From contig JAXMAR010000045.1 of the NCBI GenBank assembly GCA_046350295.1, positions 1 through 58,562 on the forward strand: a stretch of DNA of 58,562 nt, in the 5' to 3' direction. Below are positions 15,840 to 26,400 of this stretch, in pieces. The stretch's first letter is position 1. Each line of letters opens with the position of its first letter. The translations under genes were made by a program, and so were the position numbers. Under the pieces are notes generated by a model, which worked only from the letters and a program-made list of their open reading frames with translations, was not told the DNA's origin and made no database searches. Source of the stretch: JAXMAR01 sp046350295. GTDB lineage: Bacteria; Planctomycetota; Planctomycetia; Gemmatales; Gemmataceae.

Positions 15840-16367
15840 CTAAGCCTTCGCCGCGGACTGCTCTTGGCTCAGGAAAACCACGAGGGCTTGCGCGAAATGC
15901 GGCAAATCCGGCGGGGTGCGGCTCGAGATCAGGTTGCCGTCGACCACCACCGCTTCATCGACCCAGAGTGCGCCGGCGTTTTCGAGGTCGTCCTTGATGC
16001 CGAGCGACCCCGTGGCCTTCTTCCCCTTGAGGATCCTGGCGGAGATGGGGATCCAGCCGCCGTGGCAGATGAAGCCGACGAGCTTTCCCTGCTCGAAGAA
16101 CTCACGCGTCAGTTGCAGGACCTTGGGATTGCGGCGCAGCTTGTCGGGCATGAACCCGCCGGGAATGAGCAGGCCGGCGAAATCCCGGCTGGCCACGTCC
16201 TTGATCAGCACGTCGGGCCTGGCCGGATAGCCGTGCTTGCCGGCACAGGCCTTCATCTCTTCCGCGGCGAGCACCGTCTGATATCCCGCCTCCTCCAGAC
16301 GCAGCTTCGGATACCAGAGTTCGAGGTCCTCATAGATGTCCCCGACAAACGCCAGGATGCGCTTCAT
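15840..16367 (-). CDS. DJ-1/PfpI family protein
   Basis: 175 residues. MKRILAFVGDIYEDLELWYP ... LLIPGGFMPDKLRRNP ... GFICHGGW shows the class I glutamine-amidotransferase-like fold of the PfpI/YhbO/DJ-1 family, with the nucleophile Cys in F-I-C-H-G-G. Members act as glyoxalases or deglycases, or have stress-protective roles. The start at 16367 has GAGGCGAACGAC immediately upstream. It lies 75 bases downstream of the serine hydrolase gene on the same strand, so the two may be co-transcribed. Confidence 0.85.
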   Translation of the reverse strand: MKRILAFVGDIYEDLELWYPKLRLEEAGYQTVLAAEEMKACAGKHGYPARPDVLIKDVASRDFAGLLIPGGFMPDKLRRNPKVLQLTREFFEQGKLVGFICHGGWIPISARILKGKKATGSLGIKDDLENAGALWVDEAVVVDGNLISSRTPPDLPHFAQALVVFLSQEQSAAKA

Positions 16368-16442
16368 GTCGTTCGCCTCGCTGCGGCTTGCGCTGAAAAT
16401 GGATGAAGAAGGGCGGGCCAAGACTCGACCCAGGACGCCCGA

Positions 16443-18371
16443 TCACTTCGGCCAGGCCTTGATGCCGTTCGCGGTCTTGGTCAGCATCGGGCGGATGTCT
16501 TCGTACTTCAGTCCCGAGGCGTCGGTGCGCTGATTGAAGAGCGCGACCATGTTGACCGCGTTCGAGAGCTGAATGGCCGCCGTCCACGTGCCGGGCAGGC
16601 TGCCGAAGAAGGTGTAAGCGCGACCGGTGTCGGTCGCCTTGCGCGGGGAACCGTCGATCCACCAGTGATCGAGCACGCGTACGACGTCGCGCGCCGAGGC
16701 GATCAGGCCGCCGTGCGCGTCCATCGCTTCCAGGTAAAACGTGCCGTCGGGGCCGGAAACGGTCTCGACCGTCTTCAGATTGAAGACGTTGCGGCCGCGG
16801 CCCGGATCGAGGTAGGCCGGCTCCTTCGGATTGCGAAACCGGGGCAAGGTGCGGCCCAGCGTGATCCCCTTGACGCCGGCCGGGGCCAGCACGTCGGTGC
16901 GGAGGTAGTCGAGGTAGCTTTTCCCGGTGACCTTTTCGATGACGCGGCCAAGGATGCAATAGCCGAAGTTGGAGTAGACCGACTTCGAGCCCGGATCGAA
17001 CTGAAGCGGTTGGCCGAGCATGTACTGGATGACTTCCTGGCTGGTCGCGGGATGGTCCTTGCCCAGCGCCTTGGCGATCTCGACGGAACGGAACATCGGG
17101 TCGAAGGCCTTGTCGCGGTCCCACCCCCCCTTGTGCTCGATCAGGTGCTGGATGGTGATGTCCTTCCAGCGCGGATCCATCGTCTGGCCGGGCAGCGCCT
17201 TGAGGCTCAACAGCGCGACGATGCGATCGGAAGTCTTCAGCTTGCCTTCCGCGATCAGCTTCAGCAGAGCCGCCAGCGTGATGGGCTTGGAGACACTGGC
17301 CAGGCGAAACGGCGTCTGCGGGCCGAGCAGGCTCATGTGCTCCCGGTCGCTCCAGCCGTACGCCCGCTCGACGACGAGTTTCCCCTTGTACGTGACGGCA
17401 AGCGTGCCGGCGCCGATATGGCGGTCGGCCATGAACTTGCGCATGGTCTCGTCGAACGCCTCGAGGCCCTCCGCGATCAGGCCGTTCGCCGGTAGCGGGC
17501 CCAAGGGGGCGACGGCTTCTCCCCCCTTGACGAAGACCGCGCCGTAACGCAGACCGCCGGCGCCGGGGTAGGCGGCCACCTGGCTCGGGCGAAAGCCCTT
17601 GCCGGTCATCTCGTTGAAGTAGGCCTGGTAGCCGGGGGCGGTCATGCCATGGCGCGCGGTCCATTCGGGATCGCCGAGCCCCTTGATGAAGACCGCGGCG
17701 AAGCGCAGACCGTCTTCCGTCATGTAGCCGGAGACGCTGCTCGGCCGGAAACCCTTCTTGCTGTAGGTGTCGAACAGCGTTTGATACTGTTTCTCGCTCT
17801 GGTCGTGCCGGGCGATCCATTCGGTGGCGGCGTCCTTGATGAAGACCGCGGTGAGTCGATGGCCGGAAGCGTCGGGGGCGCCGGAGAGCTGGAGGACGCG
17901 ATAACCTTTCGGCACGAGTTCGTCGAAGAGCTTTTGGAAGACGGCCGGCGTGACGCCGAAGCGGGCCTGCCACTCGCCGCGGAAGCCGTCCTTGAGCCAG
18001 ATGCCGACGTAGCGTGTCCGGTCCTTGAGGCGAAACGGCCAGAGCGAGGTGAGGCGGTAGCCCTTGTCGATCAGGCCGTCGAAGGTTTTCTGTACGTCGG
18101 CGCTGTCGACGATGCGCACCTCCCAGGCATGCCGCTCGGGATTGGCCACCGCCACGGCGGCGAAGACCGCGGCGCCTTCCTCGGCGGCCGCCGAAGCGAA
18201 GTCGAGGCGCAGGCCCTTGGCGTCGAGGCCGCGGACAAAGGCGTTGAAACGCGTGGTGTCGGCGCCGTGAATGGCCTCGACCTGCGCTCGCGCGTCGGGC
18301 GTCAGGAGAGCGGCGAGGAAGGATGCGAGCAAGGCGGCGCGGAGCAAGGCGGCGCGGCGAAAAGCGAGCAT
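16443..18371 (-). CDS. Exported class C beta-lactamase-like serine hydrolase with N-terminal BTRD1 repeats
   Basis: 642 residues. Signal peptide (MLAFRRAALLRAALLASFLAALL ... ARA). Residues ~60-290 hold four ~60-residue repeats (GYRLTSLWPFRLKDRTRYVGIW, GYRVLQLSGAPD...LTAVFIKD, GFRPSSVSGYM...FAAVFIKG, GFRPSQVAAYP...YGAVFVKG), matching the Bacterial Tandem Repeat Domain 1 seen in polyglycine-hydrolase-like proteins. The C-terminal ~350 residues are a serine hydrolase domain with SVSK (S-x-x-K) and YSNFGY (Y-x-N). It probably cleaves a peptide or ester bond outside the cytoplasm; antibiotic resistance is not implied. AAGGAG precedes the ATG at 18371; upstream in-frame starts would bury the signal peptide. 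Confidence 0.85.
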   Translation of the reverse strand: MLAFRRAALLRAALLASFLAALLTPDARAQVEAIHGADTTRFNAFVRGLDAKGLRLDFASAAAEEGAAVFAAVAVANPERHAWEVRIVDSADVQKTFDGLIDKGYRLTSLWPFRLKDRTRYVGIWLKDGFRGEWQARFGVTPAVFQKLFDELVPKGYRVLQLSGAPDASGHRLTAVFIKDAATEWIARHDQSEKQYQTLFDTYSKKGFRPSSVSGYMTEDGLRFAAVFIKGLGDPEWTARHGMTAPGYQAYFNEMTGKGFRPSQVAAYPGAGGLRYGAVFVKGGEAVAPLGPLPANGLIAEGLEAFDETMRKFMADRHIGAGTLAVTYKGKLVVERAYGWSDREHMSLLGPQTPFRLASVSKPITLAALLKLIAEGKLKTSDRIVALLSLKALPGQTMDPRWKDITIQHLIEHKGGWDRDKAFDPMFRSVEIAKALGKDHPATSQEVIQYMLGQPLQFDPGSKSVYSNFGYCILGRVIEKVTGKSYLDYLRTDVLAPAGVKGITLGRTLPRFRNPKEPAYLDPGRGRNVFNLKTVETVSGPDGTFYLEAMDAHGGLIASARDVVRVLDHWWIDGSPRKATDTGRAYTFFGSLPGTWTAAIQLSNAVNMVALFNQRTDASGLKYEDIRPMLTKTANGIKAWPK

Positions 18372-18480
18372 GGTTGGTCTCCTTGGCTTCCAAAGGAGCA
18401 TAAGGAAACAAACCTGAAGGGGAAAGAGCACGAAATGGATGGGCGCCGCCGAAGCATGCGCGTGGGTATAGCGACGAGGG

Positions 18481-18513
18481 CAAAAAAAGAGAGACGCCAA
18501 AAGCGTCCCTCTC
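18481..18513 (-). terminator. Rho-independent terminator of the sigma/anti-sigma operon
   Basis: On the minus strand, GAGAGGGACGC pairs with GCGTCTCTC around a short T-rich loop and is followed by TTTTTTT. It lies 28 bases past the stop codon of the anti-sigma gene. Confidence 0.85.
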
Positions 18514-18540
18514 CCGGCGTCTGTTCGTGTGTTTGTGGCT

Positions 18541-19515
18541 CTAGATCGTCGCTCCCGCGTCGCTGAAAGTGACGAGAATCTGCGTCGCGTCCGGATGGGT
18601 TTCGCGCTGGTCCGCGAGAAAGGCCAGAACGTTGGGGTCGAGGCGCTCCCCTTCCCCCGGCGCGTTGGCCAGGATGGCGACGAAGCGGCCCGGAGACGGC
18701 CCGGCTTTTTTCAGTCCATCGTTCCTTTGCCGCTCCTCGACCGAGAGGCGCCGCTGGTACTGGTCGAGCGAGGTGAGGGTGACCGACTCAAAGCCGGCCT
18801 GGGCCTCCTTCTTCGCCTTGCTGACCACCCCGAGCTGATGGAGCATGGAGGCCAGCTCATCCGGACGCAGGCCTTGCGCGTAGACGACGTATTGCTTGGA
18901 CTTCTTGGCGCGGGAGTCGGTGATCAGCTCGACCTTGTTCGCCTTGAAGACCTGAACCAGCTTTTCGAGAGCCAGACGCTCGTTGCGGACCGCCAGATCG
19001 AGATGGACGCTGGAGCCGGGGGCCAGCTCCTTGCGGATTTCCTCGCGCGTTTCCGGCTTGGCGATGTCCCTGAAGGCGAGCACGACCTTGCGCGGCGGCT
19101 CCGGCACGAGCGACGCCGTGCCCGACATGCCCCCCTCCCGGTCGGGACGCGTCAGCCAGACGCCGACGGCGATGAGTAGCGCGGCCGCGGTCGCGAGGGC
19201 GAACCAGAGCGGCCGGCGCCGCTGTTTCGGCGCGGCGGGCGCCTGCGGCTTGAGCCGGCGTGTGGCGATCTCGCCCAGCACCGTGGCGGCGAAATCTTCT
19301 TCGAGCTTGTGCTGCGGCAGCACTTTGAAGAGGTGGACGTCTTCCTGAAGGTCGCGGAGGAACGAGCGCTTCCGAAGACTCGTGCAGGAGACGCAGAACG
19401 GACTTGCGCTGGCGCGCGTCAGCTCGCCGTCAACGAAAGCCGTCAGCAGTTCCTTGTCGTATTCCGAAAGCATGGTCGTTTTCTGCGTGGCCGAACTCGT
19501 GAGAGTTCGGAACAT
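18541..19515 (-). CDS. Anti-sigma factor-like membrane protein
   Basis: 324 residues starting 6 bases after the sigma gene stop. An alternative start at 19473 (MLSEYDKELLTAFVDGEL) matches the usual anti-sigma N-terminus. One transmembrane segment at ~103-122 (LWFALATAAALLIAVGVWL) separates the cytoplasmic sigma-binding part from a ~190-residue outer domain. The segment TRASASPFCVSCTSLRKR is anomalous: in the next frame the same DNA reads ARQRKSVLRLLHESSEAL, the normal anti-sigma sequence. Two compensating indels (near 19416-19421 and 19366-19370) explain this, so the apparent C-x-x-C is an artefact and no zinc motif should be inferred. It is expected to sequester the adjacent ECF sigma factor. 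Confidence 0.75.
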   Translation of the reverse strand: MFRTLTSSATQKTTMLSEYDKELLTAFVDGELTRASASPFCVSCTSLRKRSFLRDLQEDVHLFKVLPQHKLEEDFAATVLGEIATRRLKPQAPAAPKQRRRPLWFALATAAALLIAVGVWLTRPDREGGMSGTASLVPEPPRKVVLAFRDIAKPETREEIRKELAPGSSVHLDLAVRNERLALEKLVQVFKANKVELITDSRAKKSKQYVVYAQGLRPDELASMLHQLGVVSKAKKEAQAGFESVTLTSLDQYQRRLSVEERQRNDGLKKAGPSPGRFVAILANAPGEGERLDPNVLAFLADQRETHPDATQILVTFSDAGATI

Positions 19516-19521
19516 GCGGCC

Positions 19522-20115
19522 TTATTCCGTGTCCTCGCTGATGGGCTTCCGTTCCTCCTTGTCCTTGACGAGGATATCCCGCAGCTCCAACCGGGCGCGG
19601 TGCAGCCGGCTCCGAATGGTGCCGATCGGGACATCCAGGATCTCGGCCATCTCCTCGTACTTCTGGCCCTCGAGGTCTTTCATGACCAGGACGGCCCGGT
19701 GCTCCGGCGAGAGGCGGCCCAGCGCCTCGTGCAGGCGCCGCTCTTCCTCCGCCATCTCGATCGCGTGGCCCGGCCGGCTTACTTCGGACGGATCCGCGGG
19801 CTCGACGCTGCCGCCTTCTTCGCCCCCCTTGTGCAAGCGAAGCAAAACTTTTTGCTTGCGCCTGTAGCTGATCGCCGTGTTCACCGCGATGCGATACAGC
19901 CAGGTGAAGAAGAGCGAGTCTCCCTTGAACGAGTACAGCGACTGGTAAGCGTTGAGGAAGGCCTCCTGGACGATGTCCCGGGCGTCTTCCGCATTGTCCA
20001 CCAGGCGGATCACCGTGTTGAAGAGCCGATCCTGATAGCGCGTCACCAGGGCGCCGAAGGACTCGGTTCGGCCGGCGAGGCAGGCGGCGATCAGACCGTA
20101 GTCGTCGGCGGTCAC
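19522..20115 (-). CDS. ECF-family RNA polymerase sigma factor
   Basis: 197 residues. Region 2 is clear (ALVTRYQDRLFNTVIRL, DIVQEAFLNAYQSL, TWLYRIAVNTAISYRRK) and region 4 ends in a helix-turn-helix (RLSPEHRAVLVMKDLEG ... YEEMAEILDVPIGTIRSRLHRAR). This is an RpoE/SigW-like ECF sigma factor that would direct polymerase to a regulon controlled through the membrane anti-sigma encoded directly downstream. The start is GTG, with AGGA 6 bases upstream. A promoter and two palindromes lie upstream (20173-20325). Confidence 0.9.
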   Translation of the reverse strand: MTADDYGLIAACLAGRTESFGALVTRYQDRLFNTVIRLVDNAEDARDIVQEAFLNAYQSLYSFKGDSLFFTWLYRIAVNTAISYRRKQKVLLRLHKGGEEGGSVEPADPSEVSRPGHAIEMAEEERRLHEALGRLSPEHRAVLVMKDLEGQKYEEMAEILDVPIGTIRSRLHRARLELRDILVKDKEERKPISEDTE

Positions 20116-20172
20116 GTGGATCCTGTTAACGTTTGGACGGCGTCAGCGCGAGAAAGTTCCCGATTGGATCGG

Positions 20173-20226
20173 CATTATCCAAGGATAATGGATGTTTGCT
20201 CGGAATGCCAGGGTCACTCGCATTCC
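20173..20226. promoter_or_regulatory. Two palindromes upstream of the ECF sigma gene
   Basis: CATTATCC-AA-GGATAATG at 20173-20190 is a perfect inverted repeat with a 2-base centre, the geometry of a dimeric-repressor site. GGAATGC / GCATTCC at 20202-20226 has an 11-base loop. Both lie between the predicted sigma promoter and the GTG start, in the 5' untranslated region, and also upstream of uvrA on the other strand. No function is assigned. Confidence 0.45.
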
Positions 20227-20296
20227 CTCCTTTCTTGGCCGTCGGTGGCGGGCTTTCTAATCAGCGGCGGAACGACCTGCGTTCACAAGTCTTTTA

Positions 20297-20325
20297 ATTA
20301 TAAGGAGAAACGTCTCCAATCTCAA
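20297..20325 (-). promoter_or_regulatory. Sigma70-type promoter for the sigma/anti-sigma operon
   Basis: On the minus strand, TTGAGA (20325-20320), a 17-base spacer and TATAAT (20302-20297) lie about 180 bases before the sigma gene. The spacer contains the inverted repeat GGAGA-CGTT-TCTCC, which could be an operator overlapping the promoter. Together with the palindromes at 20173-20226 this covers most of the 322-base gap to uvrA. Confidence 0.55.
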
Positions 20326-20437
20326 GCAAAGAGCGGGGGACGCAGGAACGGCGTTCAATCGTCGGCAAATAAGGATCGTGGCGATCGCTACAATGATAAT
20401 CGCTCGTTCACCATCGTCAGGAAGCCGGCCGGCACCC

Positions 20438-23400
20438 ATGGAAAGCAGCATCGTCATTCGCGGGGCGCGGGAGCACAACCTCCAGAACGTCAACCTCGAC
20501 CTCCCCAAAGACAAGCTTATCGTCTTCACCGGCGTCTCCGGCTCGGGCAAGAGCTCCCTCGCCTTCGATACCCTCTATGCGGAGGGCCAGCGCCGTTACG
20601 TCGAGTCCCTCTCCTCCTACGCCCGCCAGTTCCTCGGCCAGCTCCAGAAGCCGGACGTCGACTACCTCGCCGGGCTATCCCCGTCCATCAGCATCCAGCA
20701 GAAATCCGCGGGGAAGAACCCGCGCTCGACGGTCGGGACCATCACCGAGATCCACGATTTCCTGCGCGTGCTGTTCGCGCGCATCGGCCAGGGGCATTGC
20801 CCGAAGTGCGACCGGCCGATCACGGCGCAGACGCGCGAGCAGATCCAGGCGCGCATTCTCGGGTTGCCGGAGGGAAGCAGGCTACTGATCCTGGCGCCGG
20901 TGATCCGCGGCCAGAAAGGCGAATACAAGGACCTTTTTCAGGACATGCTCAAGCGTGGCTTCCTGCGGGCCCGGGTCGATGGGCAGGTGGTGCGGCTGAC
21001 CGACAACCTGAAGCTCGACAAGAACATCAAGCACGACATCTCGATCGTCGTCGATCGCTTGCAGCTTGGCGCCAAGGGAGTCAAAGCGCGGCTGGCGGAG
21101 GCAGTGGAGACCGCTCTGCAGCTTGGCGAGGGCACGCTGATCGCGGCGACGGAAACAGACGAGGCGAGCGGGGGGCGTAAGCCGCCTGTTGACGCGAACG
21201 ACGCAGAGGCGGGTGGAGACGAACAACAGGGGCCTTACGTCCCCCACTCGCCTGACTTGCTCCTGTCATCGCACTACGCTTGCACCCATTGCGATCTGAG
21301 CTTCGAGCCGCCCAGCCCGCAGATGTTCAGCTTCAACAGTCCGCAGGGGATGTGCGTCGACTGTGACGGCCTGGGCTCGCGCTACACGTTCGACCCGGAT
21401 CTTCTCGTCCCCGATCCGGGCCGCAGCTTTTACGAGGGGGCGATCCCGATCGTCGGGCCGTTGCGCGGCATGGGGCGCTGGCGCAAGCACATCTTCGAGG
21501 GCGTGGCGGCGGCGCTCGGGGCCGACTTGAAGAAACCGTGGAAGAAGCTGAGCAAGGAGCAGCGTGACGGCCTGCTCCACGGGACCGGGGACAAGCACAT
21601 CACGTTCACCTGGAAGATGCGCGGCGGCAATGTCTGGAAACATGGCGGCAAGTGGGAAGGGATCGTGCCGCAGCTTCTGTCCAGCTTCAAGAAGACGGCG
21701 GCGGGACCGCGGCGTCTTCAGCTCGAGAAATACATGCGCGTCGTCCCCTGCGCCTCGTGCCAGGGCCAGCGGCTCCATCCGCAAGCGCGGGCGGTGCGCG
21801 TCGCCGGGCAGCGGCTGGTCGAGCTGGAAGCGATGCCGCTCGGCGACCTGGCCCGCTGGCTCGCGCCGCAAGGTCCGCTCGAGGAGAGGCTGGACGCGGT
21901 GCAAGGGACCATCGCCGTCGAAGTGCTCAAGGAGATCCGCGCGCGGCTGGGCTTCCTCCTCAACGTCGGCCTTCACTATCTCGCGCTCGACCGCTCCGCC
22001 CCCACGCTGTCCGGGGGCGAGGCGCAGCGCATCCGCCTCGCCGGGCAGATCGGCTCCGGCCTCGTCGGTGTTCTCTACATCCTCGACGAGCCTTCCATCG
22101 GCCTGCACCCGCGCGACAACGAGCGCCTGCTCCGCAGCCTCGAGCATCTGCGCGATCTGGGCAATACCGTCCTCGTCGTCGAGCACGACGAGGAAACGAT
22201 GCGTGCCGCCGATTACATCGTCGACTTCGGCCCGGGGCCCGGCGTAAGGGGCGGCGAAGTGGTCGCGGCGGGAGCGTACGAGGAGGTCCTGCGCAACCGC
22301 AAGAGCCTCACCGGCCAGTACCTCTCGGGCCGTCAGAAGATCGACACGCCGGAAGAGCGCCGCCCGCGCAGCCAACGCCGCCTCCAGATCGTCGGCGCCC
22401 GCCAAAACAATCTCAAAGCCCTCGACGTCGAGATCCCGCTCGGCCTGTTCGTCGGCGTCACCGGCGTCAGCGGCTCCGGAAAATCGTCCCTCATCAACGA
22501 CATCCTCCGCGACGGGCTCCTGCAGAAGCTCCGCAGCCCGTCAGCGCTACGCCGCGACCCGAACGGGAACGCGCGCGGCGCCGGCGACGACGCCCCGGAC
22601 GACGCGAACCAGGGCCCGCACAGCGTCGGCGCCCACGACGACATCCGCGGCCACGAGCAGATCGACAAGGTCATCGACATCGACCAGTCCCCCATCGGCC
22701 GCACCCCGCGCTCCAACCCAGCCACTTACATCAAGGTCTTCGATCAGATCCGCGACCTGTACACGCAACTGCCCGAAGCCAAGGTGCGCGGCTACAAGGC
22801 GGGCCGCTTCAGCTTCAACAAGCCGGGGGGCCGGTGCGAGGCCTGCGAAGGCAACGGCTCCAATCGCCTGGAGATGGATTTTCTGGCCGATGTGTGGGTG
22901 ACGTGTCAGGTGTGCGAGGGGCGGCGCTTCAACCGGGAGACGCTGCAAATCCGCTTCAAGGACAAGAACATCCACGACGTCCTGGAGATGGAGGTCGGCG
23001 AGGCGCTCGAGCACTTCGCGAACATCCCCAAGATCCACGAGATGCTGAAGACGCTGCACGCGGTCGGGCTCGACTACATCAAGCTCGGCCAGCCCTCCCC
23101 GACCCTCTCCGGCGGCGAGGCGCAGCGCATCAAGCTGGCGCGCGAGCTGTGTCGCCGCAGTACCGGCAAAACCCTCTACATCCTCGACGAGCCGACCACC
23201 GGCCTTCATTTCGAGGACATCCGCAAGCTCCTCCAGGTATTGCACGGCTTCGTGGACGGCGGCAACACGGTTGTCGTCATCGAGCACAATCTCGACGTGG
23301 TCAAGACGGCCGACTGGCTCATCGACCTGGGCCCCGATGGAGGCGCCGAGGGTGGCCGCATTGTTTGCGCCGGGACGCCCGAGCAGGTGGCGGCGTGCGA

Positions 23401-26400
23401 GTCGTCCTACACGGGCGCGGCCCTTCGCGACCTCTTCACGCGAAAGGCTCCCACCAAGCGCAACGGCCGGACGTCGCCCAGGCGCCCAAGCCAGGAACAG
23501 CAGTCGAGAATTGAGAATATCGAGGTTGTCGGCGCCGCGCAGCATAACCTCAAGAACATCAACGTGACCATTCCGCGGGATCAGATGACGGTCTGCTGCG
23601 GCCCGTCCGGCTCCGGCAAGAGCTCCCTGGCGATGGACACGATCTTCGCCGAGGGGCAGCGGCGCTATGTCGAGTCGCTGTCGAGCTACGCCCGCCAGTT
23701 CCTCGGTCAGGTGCAGAAGCCGAAGGTCGAGCACGTCACCGGCCTGTCGCCGGCGATCAGCATCGAGCAGCAGACGACGAGCAAGAGCCCGCGCTCGACC
23801 GTCGGCACCGTCACCGAGATCTACGACTACCTGCGTATCCTCTTCGCCCGCCTCGGCCATCCGCATTGCCCCGCCTGCCAGATCCCCATCGGCACCCAGA
23901 CCGCCGACGAGATCATCGAGAAGCTGCATCACCTGCCTGAAGGGACGCGTCTCTTCCTGCTCGCCCCCATCGAGCGGCGTGGGCAAGAGAAGTATGAGCA
24001 ACTGTGGGACGAGATTCGGCGCATGGGCTTCCAGCGCCTACGCGTGAACGGCAAATCGTACAACGTCAACGAACCGCCCAACATCGACCACCGCCGCAAG
24101 CACCTCGTCGAGGTCGTTGTCGATCGTGTCATCATCCGGCCGGGACAGCGCGGCCGGCTGGCGGACGGCGTCGAGGCCGCTCTCGAGCTCGGCAAGGGCA
24201 TCCTGCACGTCGCCTTCGTCGACGAAGACAAGGACGAGCCGAAGTGGAAGGTCGAGCGCTTCAGCCAGCACCTTTCTTGCGATCAATGCGGCCGCAGCTT
24301 CGAGCCGCTCAACCCGCACCATTTCTCCTTCAACAACGCCCTGGGCTGGTGCCCGTCGTGCGAGGGCCTCGGCGTCGAGAAGGGCGCCAACCCCGCCTTC
24401 CTGGTGCGCGACCCGCGCCTGTCACTGCGCGAAGGCGCCCTGTCCGCCTGGCCCGTCCTCGACGCCGCCGACCACCCCTTCCTGCCGTTCGCCGAAGCTA
24501 TCGCAAGTCACCTCAACCTGTCGCTCGATACACCGTTCGAGAAGCTCAGCGCGCCCCAGCGCCGCGGCCTCTTTTACGGAACCGGCGACGCCTGGCTCTC
24601 CTCGCCTAGCGCGCGCGCGGCGGGCGCGGAAAAACCATCCCGCAAGCCAAAGACCGCCACTCCCACCTTTCAGTACAAGGGCATCCTCCCGGCCCTCACC
24701 GAAGCCGCCCGCATCAGCTTCATTTACCGCCACAAGCTCAGTGATCTGGTGAGCGACGTCCCCTGTTCGACCTGCCAGGGCTCCCGTCTTCGCGACGACT
24801 CTGCCGCTTACCGTTTCCAGGACCAGAGCATCGGCGACATCGGCGCCTGGCCGCTGCGGCAGACGCTCGCCTTCTTCAAGGGACTGAAGCTTTCCAAGGA
24901 GCAGCAGCAGATCGCCGGCGAGGTGCTGCGTGAAGTCCTCAATCGACTTCAGTTCCTCGTCGACGTCGGTCTCGATTACGTCACGCTGAGCCGCTCGACG
25001 CCGACCCTCTCCGGCGGGGAATCGCAGCGCATCCGCCTGGCCAGCCAGATCGGCAGCGGCCTGACCGGCGTCCTCTACGTCCTCGACGAGCCGACCATCG
25101 GCCTGCACCCGCGCGACAACCGCCGCCTGTTGCAAGCCCTCCAGCGCCTGCGCGAGCTGGGCAACACGCTGATCCTCGTCGAGCACGACCGCGAGGTCAT
25201 CGCCGCCGCCGATCACCTGCTCGATTTCGGCCCCGGCGCGGGCGACCAGGGAGGCGAGATCGTCGCCGCCGGCGCTCCCGCGAAGGTGCAACGCAACGGC
25301 GCTTCGCTGACCGGTCAGTACCTGAGCGGCAAGAAGGCGATCGCGGTTCCGACGAACCGCCGTCCTGTCGATGACAAGGTGGCAGGGTGGCCTGGTGACA
25401 AGGTGATCAAGGACCAAAACAGTTCCCCTGGCAAGGCGCCGGGGCGCCGGGGCGCCTTGTCAGCTTGTCATGCCCTGATCGTTAAAGGGGCTCGTCACAA
25501 CAACCTGAAGAGTATCGACGTCGACTTTCCACTTGGCGTTCTCGTTGCCGTCACCGGCGTCTCCGGTTCCGGCAAAAGCTCGCTCGTGCACGAAATCCTC
25601 TACGCCGCGCTGGCCCGCCGCCTGCACCGCGCCAACGTCCCCGTCGGCGCCCACGACGACATCCTCGGCATCGACCAGGTCGACAAGGTGATCAACGTCG
25701 ATCAGGATCCGCTCGGCAACACGCCCAGCTCCAATCCCGCGACCTATACCGGCGTCTTCGATCTCATGCGGCAGCTCTTCGCCCAGCTTCCCGAGTCGCG
25801 CGTCCGCGGCTGGCAGGCCAAGCGCTTCAGCTTCAACAAGCCGGGCGGCCGCTGCGAGGCGTGCGAGGGGAACGGGCAGAAGAAGATCGAGATGCACTTC
25901 CTCCCCGATGTCTGGGTCGAGTGCGATACGTGCCGCGGCAGCCGCTACAACGAGGAGACGCTGGCCGTCCGCTACAAGGGCCGCTCCATCGCCGATGTGC
26001 TGACGATGCGCGTCGGCGAGGCGCTCGAGGTCTTCGGCAACATTCCCAAGATCCGCCGCATCCTGCAGACATTGTCCGACGTCGGCCTCGACTATCTCGC
26101 CCTTGGCCAGGCGGCGCCGACCCTCTCCGGCGGCGAGGCCCAGCGCGTCAAGCTCGCCGCCGAGCTGGGCCGGCCCAACACCGGGCGAACCGTCTACATC
26201 CTCGACGAGCCGACGACCGGCTTGCACTTCGACGACATCCGCAAGCTGCTCGACGTTCTGCACCGCCTCGTCGATCTGGGCAACACGGTGATCGTCGTCG
26301 AGCACAACCTGGACGTGATCAAGACGGCCGACTGGCTGATCGACATGGGGCCGGAGGCGGGCGAAGAAGGGGGAACGGTCGTGTTCGCGGGGACACCAGA

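Noticed and set aside
16330..18483. 717-residue open frame overlapping the serine hydrolase in another minus frame
   Set aside because: Arg/Pro-rich shadow; the hydrolase frame has the signal peptide, repeats and active-site motifs.
19382..19430. Zinc-binding C-x-x-C in the anti-sigma factor
   Set aside because: The FCVSC segment lies in a locally frameshifted stretch; the neighbouring frame encodes the normal anti-sigma sequence with no Cys pair.
20346..20356. SOS-box-like palindrome GAACGGCGTTC upstream of uvrA
   Set aside because: A Gram-positive-type LexA box has four central bases (GAAC-N4-GTTC) and this has three. Nothing else supports LexA control.
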